A stretch of 49,388 nt of DNA from positions 1 through 49,388 of the forward strand of contig JAKOEO010000021.1 of NCBI GenBank assembly GCA_022321325.1. Direction: 5' to 3'. How positions within the stretch are numbered: the first letter of the stretch is position 1; each line of letters starts with the position of its first letter. This DNA comes from Candidatus Magnetominusculus sp. LBB02 (GTDB lineage Bacteria; Nitrospirota; Thermodesulfovibrionia; Thermodesulfovibrionales; Magnetobacteriaceae). Position numbers and translations under genes: made by a program. A model generated the notes under the pieces. It was not told the origin of the DNA. It saw only the letters and a list, made by a program, of their open reading frames with translations, and did no database searches. This document shows, piece by piece, positions 37,317-46,035 of the stretch.

Positions 37317-39290
37317 CTAAAGTTCCTGAATTTTCTTGCTATTGTATTGTAGTATCATCAATGTAATGTCGTCAAACTGCGGCTGTGTGCCAGAGAAATG
37401 CTTTACATCCTCGATTATCTGCAAGACAAGCTCACTTATTGGTTTGTCATGGTTTTCGGTAATCAGGCGGCCTAGTCTTTCCTCTGTGAATTCCTGCTCA
37501 AGGTCGTTGATGGCCTCGGTAACTCCATCGGTATACATGACTATAAAGTCGCCGTTTTGCATCGTGATAAGACCCTTGTCAAAGACAATGTCTTCCTCCA
37601 TGATTCCCACGACGATGCCGCCGCACTCCAATGGTATAAGCTCTGACGTATCTTTTCTATATAGCAGCGGAGGGTTATGCCCTCCACTGGCGAACACCAC
37701 ATCGCCGGTTTCTATATCCAGGATTCCGTAGAAGATTGTCACAAACATGCTGACGCTGTTGTCTTTTGCCAGCTTTGCGTTAACGTTAAAGAGGATTTCG
37801 TTGGGAGAAAGTCCGGCGGCAGTATGCGCCTTCAGCAAAGTCATAGTCATCGCCATAAACAATGACGCCGGCACACCCTTGCCGGAGACATCCGCTATGA
37901 GAAAACACAGATGAGTCTCATCAATGAAAAAGAAATCATAGAAATCCCCGCCTACCTCTTTTGCGGGCAGGATTGCGGCGAACAGGTCGAACTCCGTCCT
38001 TTCTGGAAAAGGCGGGAATAATTTCTGCAGAAAACTCATCTGAATATCATGGGCAATCTTTAGTTCGCTCTCTATTTGCTCCTTCGCCCGAGTGGTCTCG
38101 GTCAATTCTCTGATATATTCCCTGAGGGCGCTCTTCATGTAGATAAACGAGCTTGTAAGCTCTCCAATTTCGTCTTTAGTCTTGGGGTGAGACAATTTGC
38201 AATCGTCGAAACTACCCCTTGCGATGTCCTTTGTGGCGGCTGCGAGCCTTCTCAGCGGACGTGTTATTGAGGCCGAAATAGAGGCGATAAAAATACTTAG
38301 AAAAAGCATTCCGGCTGCTACCAGTGCGATTACTTTTTCGTGCAGCGTGATGATGTCAGAAAGCAGCTCATCATTTGGCACAATCAGGCCAAGCGTCCAG
38401 CCCTCGGATTTCAGCGGCATATAAAACAGCCAAAGTTTCTCTGATTTGCCGGTAGTGCCAAAGCCTTTGATTTGCTTAAAGCCTGTCTCTGATCTTATCA
38501 TGGCCTTGCCGATGGCGCGGAGATTCTTGTCCGACATGGTCTCTGCGATGCTGAATATGCTCTCGTTCATTATTAGTTCTTTATTTGGGTGAGTGAGGAT
38601 GGTGCCGTTTTTCGATATGAGAAAGGCGTACCCTGTCTTGAACATCTTCACTGAGGCAACCGTCTCATGGAGCCAGCTTAGGTCCACATCGGCTGACACC
38701 ACTCCGATGAACCTCCCTCCCGTTGTATTGTCACGAAACGGTACGCTATATGTTGACTCAATTATCTGTGCGTCAGGGTCAAAATATGGTTCGCTCCAAA
38801 CGGGCTGCCCTAATGCCATCGGAATGGCATACCAGTCCTGGTTAAAATAGTTGTCATTTTCACCGCCCAGCGCCCTATATTTCAAAGTATCTGCGCTTCT
38901 GAAATAATATGGGGCAAAATATTTCAGTTCTTTATCTATAGTGTGTGGCTCGAAGGAGATGGCCGCGCCATAGATCTCACGGTTATTTTCAATTACATTG
39001 CGCAGTCTCACATGTAGTTTTTCCTTAGTTTGAGGGACACTCTCCATGTAAAATGCGGTATGTTGATTAATGCGCTCAACGATATTCAGTACACCCTCAA
39101 TCTTGTTTACAGCTATCGCGGCAATGTGTTTAGCATTGTCTTCCGCGTTTTTTAAAATGATTTTCTTTGTCAGTTCGTAGTTATACTTGAAAATCAAGGC
39201 AAATATCAACATGCTGCCCGTAAGGAGCAAAGAGATGAGTTTAAAGGTTATGCCTCTATTTTTTAACACAGCCTTTATAAAATGAGTCAA
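37317..39290 (-). CDS. SpoIIE/RsbU-type PP2C phosphatase with extracytoplasmic dCache-like sensor and HAMP
   Basis: N-terminal TM plus Cache-like region; RPLRRLAAATKDIARGSFDD HAMP; AKEVGGDFYDFFFIDETHLCFLIADVSGKGVPASLFMA PP2C motifs. Confidence 0.92.
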   Translation of the reverse strand: MTHFIKAVLKNRGITFKLISLLLTGSMLIFALIFKYNYELTKKIILKNAEDNAKHIAAIAVNKIEGVLNIVERINQHTAFYMESVPQTKEKLHVRLRNVIENNREIYGAAISFEPHTIDKELKYFAPYYFRSADTLKYRALGGENDNYFNQDWYAIPMALGQPVWSEPYFDPDAQIIESTYSVPFRDNTTGGRFIGVVSADVDLSWLHETVASVKMFKTGYAFLISKNGTILTHPNKELIMNESIFSIAETMSDKNLRAIGKAMIRSETGFKQIKGFGTTGKSEKLWLFYMPLKSEGWTLGLIVPNDELLSDIITLHEKVIALVAAGMLFLSIFIASISASITRPLRRLAAATKDIARGSFDDCKLSHPKTKDEIGELTSSFIYMKSALREYIRELTETTRAKEQIESELKIAHDIQMSFLQKLFPPFPERTEFDLFAAILPAKEVGGDFYDFFFIDETHLCFLIADVSGKGVPASLFMAMTMTLLKAHTAAGLSPNEILFNVNAKLAKDNSVSMFVTIFYGILDIETGDVVFASGGHNPPLLYRKDTSELIPLECGGIVVGIMEEDIVFDKGLITMQNGDFIVMYTDGVTEAINDLEQEFTEERLGRLITENHDKPISELVLQIIEDVKHFSGTQPQFDDITLMILQYNSKKIQEL

Positions 39291-40233
39291 ATTGCGGGAT
39301 TGTTTCTGTCAGGCCGCCCACCTTGAGCATAGCCGCCGTGCGTTGATAGTCAGCCTGAGTCAGTATGCCGATTTTAGCGGTATTGTTATCAGGGATAATC
39401 AAGTCTCTAATCTTAGAGAGCATCCATTTTTGATGCGCCTTGTTAGATGGGATGTGAGCCATTTTCATATATTTCATTACAATCTCAACGGCCTCATCTG
39501 GATGGGCAAAGGCATAGAGCCATCCCTCAATAGATGCCTGCACGAAGGCGCAGCATAACGCAGAGTCAGCCGCTAACTTATCCTCAGAGACATACAAACC
39601 GTCTTCGGGGAAGTCCAAGCCATGTTCATAGAAGGAAAACACCGCAAGCTCCTCGGGGTCAAGCCCTGAGTTTACTATCGTATGATATTCGTTATAGAGC
39701 ATGGCAGATACGGCGTCAACCGCACCGCTCATGAAGAGGTTTACTGTCTCGGACTGATTGACAAGTTGTACTTTCAGGTCATATTTGTTTAAAAAGGCCA
39801 TTCCCTGAATAGAATAGTCCCCGGCCCACAGGCTCACCTTTTTGCCGTTTAATGCCTGAGGCTCGCCAATGCCGCTATTTTTTCTGGTAATCAGCATCTG
39901 CGATGTGCGCCTTAGGATTTGAGCGATGTTGACCAGTTTTTTGCCATTTGCCCGTGCCTGTATAGCGCTTAAAAGCCACATTGAGGCAAAATCAGCAGTC
40001 CCGTTATCATGCAGCGCGGCTGCTGGGTTTTCCGGGCCGCCTGTAATAATCTTTAAGTCAATGCCACGCTTTTTATATATCCCCTTGTCAAGCGCCACAT
40101 AATAACCGGCGAACTGCGCCTGCGGCAGCCACTGCGGGACAAAGGACGCCTGTTTTAGCCCAGTTTCGCCATAAACCAAAGCGGCAGAGGCTAATACAAC
40201 CAGCGCCGTTATCATTATAAACCATCGCCTCAT
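39256..40233 (-). CDS. NMT1/SsuA/ThiY-type solute-binding protein
   Basis: Signal peptide; FVPQWLPQAQFAGYYVALDKGIYKKRGIDLKIITGGPENPAAAL. Confidence 0.88.
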   Translation of the reverse strand: MRRWFIMITALVVLASAALVYGETGLKQASFVPQWLPQAQFAGYYVALDKGIYKKRGIDLKIITGGPENPAAALHDNGTADFASMWLLSAIQARANGKKLVNIAQILRRTSQMLITRKNSGIGEPQALNGKKVSLWAGDYSIQGMAFLNKYDLKVQLVNQSETVNLFMSGAVDAVSAMLYNEYHTIVNSGLDPEELAVFSFYEHGLDFPEDGLYVSEDKLAADSALCCAFVQASIEGWLYAFAHPDEAVEIVMKYMKMAHIPSNKAHQKWMLSKIRDLIIPDNNTAKIGILTQADYQRTAAMLKVGGLTETIPQFDSFYKGCVKK

Positions 40234-40282
40234 CAGGGATTAATGTACTGCCTTTTCACAAATTTTCCCCATACTGTGGCGT

Positions 40283-40515
40283 CTAATGGGCAGATGTTTG
40301 GTGAAGGGTGTCATGATGTTCATTAACATAGCGGCGTACTTGCTTTGGAGTGAATTTTCCCCCTGTAACTCTACAGCTTTTATTTCAGCGCGGAGTCCTG
40401 ATATTTTAGCATGATTGACCGCATAGCGAACGGCATGCTTTGCCGTAGGAAAGAGTCTGGCATCAAGCTCGGCCTCTACCCACTGGGCTGCATCAGGCGT
40501 TAATTCAACTTTCAC
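40283..40515 (-). pseudogene. Frameshifted ParD-like antitoxin copy
   Basis: MKVELTPDAAQWVEAELDARLFPTAKHAVRYAVNHAKISGLRAEIKAVE; a shifted frame gives GGKFTPKQVRRYVNEHHDTLHQTSAH*, parallel to GGSFTSDEVRSFVFDHLDHVVSQSGH in the intact copy at 41196. Confidence 0.75.
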
Positions 40516-40678
40516 AAGGAAACCCTCCGTTTGATTCTTTATTGTATGATATATGGCGGCGGCAAAGCAATATGTGTTCAGCTATAATCATTGCTGGTTT
40601 GTGTCATGGACACCCCACTTTTTATCACAGCGGTTGAAGAGAGAGGGGAATCAGCTTTGCGTAAGTCATTGATTTATA

Positions 40679-40724
40679 TGGTGGAGCTGAACGGGATCGA
40701 ACCGTCGACCTCTTGAATGCCATT
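40679..40724 (-). repeat. 3' fragment of tRNA-Ala(GGC): att-like scar
   Basis: Reverse complement AATGGCATTCAAGAGGTCGACGGTTCGATCCCGTTCAGCTCCACCA matches the anticodon loop through CCA of a tRNA-Ala; no 5' half present. Confidence 0.85.
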
Positions 40725-40866
40725 TACTACCTGAGGCTCTGACAAGAGCTTGGAAATACCCGATAAGTACTTGTTTATTAAAGTAAAACAGCACTTTTGA
40801 TTTATTAGGATTTCGTTGTTTATAGTCAGTTATATCACATATTTATCACAGTGCTCAACATGTACT

Positions 40867-41195
40867 TTAGCTGTCCCCATACTGAATGAAATAAGCATCT
40901 AAATCACGCGCACAATGTACGATATGAATAATATACAAGTGGCTGCGTGGCCCGTCTTGGTCGGCATAACGCAGAAAGATTACATAGCTGCCAAAAGTGA
41001 TGCTGCGGTAATTATGCCCGATCTCTGGGCGCGCACGACCTATCAGACTGGGTAGTTTTGCAATTTGTTCGAATAATTCATCAACTTATCAACGAATCTT
41101 TTGGAAACAACACGGCTGGCACTCTCGCGCTCAATATAAGTGGCAATCTCGGCTAGGTTGCGGCGGGCTGCTGCCAGATAAACAAGGCACGGCAT
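40867..41195 (-). pseudogene. Frameshifted ParE-like toxin
   Basis: Frame 1 MPCLVYLAAARRNLAEIATYIERESASRVVSKRFVDKL, then shifted DELFEQIAKLPSLIGRARPEIGHNYRSITFGSYVIFLRYADQDGPRSHLYIIHIVHCARDLDAYFIQYGDS*. Confidence 0.85.
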
Positions 41196-41429
41196 TTAGT
41201 GACCGGACTGGCTGACAACATGGTCAAGATGATCGAATACAAAGCTGCGCACCTCGTCCGATGTAAAACTGCCACCCTCCGCCTCGGCGGCTTCTATTTC
41301 AGCGCGGAGTCTTGATATTTTAGCATGATTAACCGCATAGCGAACGGCATCTTCTGCTGTAGGAAAGCGCCCGGCATCAAGCTCGGCCTCTACCCACTGG
41401 GCGGCATCAGGTGTTAATTCAACTTTCAT
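41196..41429 (-). CDS. ParD-like type II antitoxin
   Basis: MKVELTPDAAQWVEAELDAGRFPTAEDAVRYAVNHAKISRLRAEIEAAEAEGGSFTSDEVRSFVFDHLDHV; immediately upstream of the ParE pseudogene. Confidence 0.8.
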   Translation of the reverse strand: MKVELTPDAAQWVEAELDAGRFPTAEDAVRYAVNHAKISRLRAEIEAAEAEGGSFTSDEVRSFVFDHLDHVVSQSGH

Positions 41430-41522
41430 GAAGACACCTCCTTTGAATACAACCCTAATGTACAATAAATTGTGGAAGTAATGCAATACGTACATACGTG
41501 GGTAGAATGGATGCCCCCAATT

Positions 41523-42812
41523 CTATCTGCCGCCTATAAGCCATTTCCATAATGGCATGTAAATAATATCAACTCGTTCATGAGATTCTTTATTCTCATA
41601 ATCCCATGTGATGACAAGCAGGTTATCGCATGAGGTTTCACGTGCCGCTTTCGTAAGAGCAGACAACTCTCTTTTTTTAGTCGTGAGTTTCTCTAAGTCG
41701 TAGCAAACCTGGATTAGCTGGATTATGCTTAGACCTTCTTTGATGGCAAAATCAACCTCCTTGCCATCATTTGTCTTATAAGAATAATACTCCTTTCCTC
41801 TTCTTAGCAGCTCTATGGCTACTGCATTTTCTATCAATCTCCCTGTGTCAGGCGCTGTTTTAAACTTTACTGCATTGATTAGACCAGTATCATAGGTGTA
41901 GATTTTTTTGGGGCTTCTCATCTGTTCTTTAACTTTAGTGGAAAACCGTTCTATGTAAAATATTAGAAAGGCCTCAGTGAGATACTCTGTGTAGTTTTCG
42001 ACAGTATGTACGCTTTTAAAATCAAGGGCATTTTTCAGACTTGTGTACGAAAACTCATTTGAATGGTTCGTGACCAGATATAGGCCGAGGTCATATAGTT
42101 TTTTTGCGTACCGCACATTGTATCTCTTTACGATATCTTTAAATAAGATGCTTTCAAACAGAGTCGCTATGTAGGTTTTTGGGTCAATGTTTTTTAGCAG
42201 AACTTCGGGGTAACCACCTATTTCAAGGTATTCGATAAGAAGTTTGAGTACCGTTCCCTGACGCTCTTTAAGTCCAAGCATCTCATCTATTGAAAGACTT
42301 CTTGCGCTTAGAAATTCATTAAAAGAAAACGGTAATATCTGAAATTGTACGAAACGGCCAGTCAGGTGAGTAGAGAGTTCCCGGCTTAATAAGCGCGAAT
42401 TCGAACCGGTGACTATCAAATTGAAGCCCTTCCGATGAAGCCTGTTCAGAAAGAGTTCCCATTTATTAAGATTTTGTATCTCATCAAAAAAAATGGTCTT
42501 AGTCTCTCCATAAACTTGCCGGATGCCTTTAAGAAGGTCATCGTAATCGGATGCGCCAAGAAGCCGTTCGTCATCGAAGTTCAGGTAAGCAAAATCCAAT
42601 CCATCGAGTATTTGAATGCCAAACACAGACTTACCAGCCCTTCGCGGGCCAATAATGACTTTGATGAGGTCGTTTTTCATATTTTGCCGGGCATCGTGAA
42701 TTCCTTCCCTTTGGACATACGTTGCCCTAATGAATTCGTCCCGTTCTGCCTTATGGCCTAGCATAATGTCTCTCATGTTGACTCCAATGGTACCAACTAC
42801 ATAATACTCCAT
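41523..42812 (-). CDS. AAA_14/DUF4143-type ATPase
   Basis: IIGPRRAGKSVFGIQIL; IFFDEIQNLNKWELFLNRLHRKGFNLIVTGSNSRLLSRELSTHLTGR; C-terminal DUF4143-like region with YKTNDGKEVDFAI. Confidence 0.88.
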   Translation of the reverse strand: MEYYVVGTIGVNMRDIMLGHKAERDEFIRATYVQREGIHDARQNMKNDLIKVIIGPRRAGKSVFGIQILDGLDFAYLNFDDERLLGASDYDDLLKGIRQVYGETKTIFFDEIQNLNKWELFLNRLHRKGFNLIVTGSNSRLLSRELSTHLTGRFVQFQILPFSFNEFLSARSLSIDEMLGLKERQGTVLKLLIEYLEIGGYPEVLLKNIDPKTYIATLFESILFKDIVKRYNVRYAKKLYDLGLYLVTNHSNEFSYTSLKNALDFKSVHTVENYTEYLTEAFLIFYIERFSTKVKEQMRSPKKIYTYDTGLINAVKFKTAPDTGRLIENAVAIELLRRGKEYYSYKTNDGKEVDFAIKEGLSIIQLIQVCYDLEKLTTKKRELSALTKAARETSCDNLLVITWDYENKESHERVDIIYMPLWKWLIGGR

Positions 42813-43054
42813 TATATTGTGCAGTATACTTAATTATATGCATATATAAAAGATTTTGCAAGTTTCTATGTCGAATGAAATTGAGGAGGGCAACACCCTG
42901 TGTGAAACTTTGATTGACGAAAAATACCAATGTACTATAATTGTAATATACACACAGTACATAGAAATGCTCAGATACTACTTGGCAACCCTTACCCGCA
43001 CCGTTAAAGGGCAAGGCTTTAATCAAGCTATAACTATGAAAGGATGTGAAAACA

Positions 43055-43243
43055 ATGCTATACAAACAAATACCTGTCCTATGGAAAGACGAAGACGATA
43101 AAAAGAACCCTTATTACACGGGCGACCTTGATTTAGGTGTGTTTGGCCGAGTTAGGATTGCCGTATATATTATAGATAATAAAAAAGCCCAGCACGATTC
43201 GGACGCCACCGTCCACGTAGAATTACGAGAATACGAAAGTTAA
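43055..43243 (+). CDS. Small hypothetical protein
   Basis: MLYKQIPVLWKDEDDKKNPYYTGDLDLGVFGRVRIAVYIIDNKKAQ; ORF inside an accessory region. Confidence 0.4.
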   Translation: MLYKQIPVLWKDEDDKKNPYYTGDLDLGVFGRVRIAVYIIDNKKAQHDSDATVHVELREYES

Positions 43244-43609
43244 GGCACTACCTGTCCTTTATGGCTCTTGTTTTGTAATGATTGATAATCTTATCCAAGA
43301 ACCCGGCCATAGTCCTACAGTCATTGTTTTCCTTCAGCCGTAAAAGATTTTTTTCATCAATTCTTATTCTCTTTTTAAATCTGGTCTTTTTAATAAATGC
43401 CCTTAAAGGCTTCTGCTTTGCTCCTTCCTGCCCGAATCCAAAATAAAGAAATCCTTAAAGGAAAAAAGTATGATTTGGTATAGGATATCGCTTCTTCGCC
43501 CTCAGAATAAAACATAGATTTCATTTTGGCGGCGAAAAAACCTTCACTCATTTGGTTAGGCAAACCGGCTCCGACAGGGGGTAAATAGTTTCTTACTGGT
43601 TTAACACAT

Positions 43610-44284
43610 ATGTCATTTTTACGCAAACCTCGTTACCGCAGGACTGGTATAACTGCTTTCAGGCTGCAAGAGAGAGAGATGTGGAAATCATAAAACTTAT
43701 CTATAAGCACCGATTTCTGTCCTCAGAGCATATTACGGCTTTGATACAGGGCAGCCATCAGAGAATCTTAAGGCGGCTGCAACTATTGTTTCACGGTGGA
43801 TACTTGGATAGACCGATAGAGCAGATTAGGGGATACCGGCAGTTTGGGGCGATGGTTTACGGGTTAGGAAATAAAGGAGCTGACCTTCTTACAAAGCAGT
43901 TTGGCGTTTGGCCTTTATTTTCCTAAGTCTTTGCTAAGAAAGAGGTTGTTTTTCTTTTTAGAGGCAGACAGGGGTACTATGCCGATAAGGAGAAAGAATT
44001 ATTTTACCAGCTCATATTATAAAAAAATACTTGGCTACTGGCAGTCATGGCAACGGGGTGTCTTCAATGCCTTTGGCAATATCCGTGTACTTACCGTAAC
44101 TACGTCAAATAAGAGAATAAACAGCATGATAGGGGCATGTAAGGACGTTGACGCAAGAAAGAAAGGCTCCAGGATGTTCTTGTTTGCCAGAGCAACTGAC
44201 TTTGATATAAAAAATACTGTGAGGACTTTAGAGCGTATATGGTACAATGCAAGGGATAATGACATGGTAAGCCTGATAGATTAG
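43610..44284 (+). pseudogene. Replication-relaxation family protein, decayed
   Basis: MSFLRKPRYRRTGITAFRLQERE, frameshift at an AG dinucleotide tract, DVEIIKLIYKHRFLSSEHITALI..., then a gap and frame change, ...FFFLEADRGTMPIRRKNY...NIRVLTVTTSNKRI. Confidence 0.7.
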
Positions 44285-44288
44285 TTCA

Positions 44289-44474
44289 TATATCCACAGG
44301 GCAGTCCCGATTACAGCCTTCAGTTCGGATGGAAAGAAGGTCTGTAATTAGATTTTGACCGTTATTTTACGGTATCCGATCCAAAATCACCGCTCCATAA
44401 ACAAGCCGCTCTTATTATTTTATAAGAGAGCTTAAAGGTCGAGTTTAGGATTGGGAGACTGCCCTCTGGATATA
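44289..44474. other. Structured palindromic element with three internal hairpins (ncRNA, replication/transfer site, or MITE)
   Basis: Outer arms TATATCCACAGGGCAGTC-CC (44289-44308) / GGGAGACTGCCCTCTGGATATA (44453-44474). Hairpins ATTACAGCCTTC/GAAGG-T-CTGTAAT (44310-44348), GATTTTGACCGT/ACGGT..CAAAATC (44351-44388), CTCTTAT/ATAAGAG (44409-44428). Confidence 0.7.
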
Positions 44475-44478
44475 AAAG

Positions 44479-44503
44479 AAAGGACACTGAAGCAGTGTCC
44501 TTT
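44479..44503. terminator. Strong intrinsic terminator-like hairpin
   Basis: AAAGGACACTG AAG CAGTGTCCTTT, perfect 11-bp stem followed by TT on the + strand (TTTCTTTT on the - strand). Confidence 0.85.
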
Positions 44504-44608
44504 TTGTATTTTAAAGAGCGAAGATCAGGTGTAAGACCTTTTCTACATCACTGATTACTTTGACACAGCCTTGATAGGCAGACAGCTTGGCCTTTTTAGC
44601 GTAGCGTT

Positions 44609-44896
44609 CTATAAAGCGGCCTGTCGGGTATCGACATTTTCCATTTTGCTTACGAAATCGATGACGTTACCGCCACCGTTGCAGTTACCAAAACAGTTAA
44701 AGATGTTCTTGTCGGGATTAACCGAAAACTGTCGGGGATTAACCCCTTGATGAATAGGACAGCAGCCCACAAGGTTTTTGCCGGACTGGTTAAGTTTACT
44801 CATCAGGCCGTAATGGTCTAAGACCATTTCCATTGTAATAATGTCTTTGACGGCCTTGAAATCGACCCAATCATGCCCTTTTTTAGATTTAGGCAT
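44609..44896 (-). pseudogene. Truncated CHC2 zinc-finger DNA primase N-terminal fragment
   Basis: VGCCPIHQGVNPRQFSVNPDKNIFNCFGNCNGGGNVIDFV; only ~95 aa remain. Confidence 0.75.
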
Positions 44897-45129
44897 GGAA
44901 TACCTCCTTTGATGATAGGCGCAATACTGGCATTGAAGAGCCGTATGTGCAGGGATTTAGACTTACAGGTAGAATGTTGATTTGTAAGGTGCAAGGACTG
45001 GAAACCAGTTCCTCTGTTTTCTTTATATCACATGTTTAGGGACTTGTCAAGGGGGAGTTGATTAGTTGTGGAGATAACTGAATCGAAATTTAATTTTTTC
45101 TCACAATAAACTTATGTTATAATGAAAGA

Positions 45130-45423
45130 ATGGAACGTAATGGAGCCATAAGCCGATTAAAACAGCACGAAGCTGACCTTAAGCAGCTTGGCATTGAGCA
45201 TCTTTTCATGTTTGGTTCAACCGCGCGTGGCGAGGCTCGTGATGATTCTGATGTTGATCTGTTTTTCGATCACCCCGAAGGATCGATAGGGCTTTTTGAG
45301 TTGATGGATATAAAGAGGGCCGCCGCTCGAATCCTTAAGTGCAAAACTGAGATTATGACAAGGCGTAGTTTACGTCACGTATTGCGAGAGCGGATCGAGA
45401 AATCAGCATTACAAGTGTTCTGA
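45130..45423 (+). CDS. MNT-type nucleotidyltransferase (antitoxin MntA-like)
   Basis: FMFGSTARGEARDDSDVDLFFDHP (GSx10DxD). Confidence 0.88.
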   Translation: MERNGAISRLKQHEADLKQLGIEHLFMFGSTARGEARDDSDVDLFFDHPEGSIGLFELMDIKRAAARILKCKTEIMTRRSLRHVLRERIEKSALQVF

Positions 45424-45779
45424 TGACCAATCCTTCACCAGTATCACGCCTTACCGACATTATCGAGGCTATAGAGCTTATTCAAAATGAGATGGCCGAT
45501 GTAACGCTTCATGTCTTTGAAGATGACAGGCGCAAGCAATGGTTGGTCGAGCGTGGCATAGAAATTATCTCAGAGGCCAGCCGCCACCTTCCATGTGAAT
45601 TGAAGGCACGACACCCTGATATTCCTTGGCCGGATGTGGCGGGCATAGGCAATATATTACGTCATGATTATGAGCATGTTGCACACGATGTCCTGTGGCA
45701 TGTGGTGAGGGGCAATTTGCCTCTCTTAGAGAAGGTTTGCCCGAAGAGCTATCGGCCGCAAACACCTAACCGGCCTTGA
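45423..45779 (+). CDS. HEPN-domain (HepT/DUF86-like) toxin
   Basis: GIEIISEASRHLP..PWPDVAGIGNILRHDYEHVAHDVLWHVV; start overlaps the MntA stop by 1 bp. Confidence 0.88.
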   Translation: MTNPSPVSRLTDIIEAIELIQNEMADVTLHVFEDDRRKQWLVERGIEIISEASRHLPCELKARHPDIPWPDVAGIGNILRHDYEHVAHDVLWHVVRGNLPLLEKVCPKSYRPQTPNRP

Positions 45780-46035
45780 GATCGAAAAACTCTTACCGGC
45801 CACCAAAGCTAGCCGCCACGAAGCCCGCGATCGTTGCCTTTTGCTTCAAGCCCTATCATAATATTAGCGGATAATATATGTTTTGTTGCTATGAATGAAG
45901 ATAGCAGGATAGCGAAAACTCTCTTAATCACCTTCGTATGCCACTGATTACAAAAATTATCTTGATTATTATTGATATAACGGGTTAACATTGGCCTAAT
46001 CCGCTAAAATTAAAGAGGCGGGGAGGGAGGGGAAC

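Noticed and set aside
39256-40233. Part of an ABC import system
   Set aside because: No permease or ATPase gene is adjacent in the window, so a transport role is not supported here.
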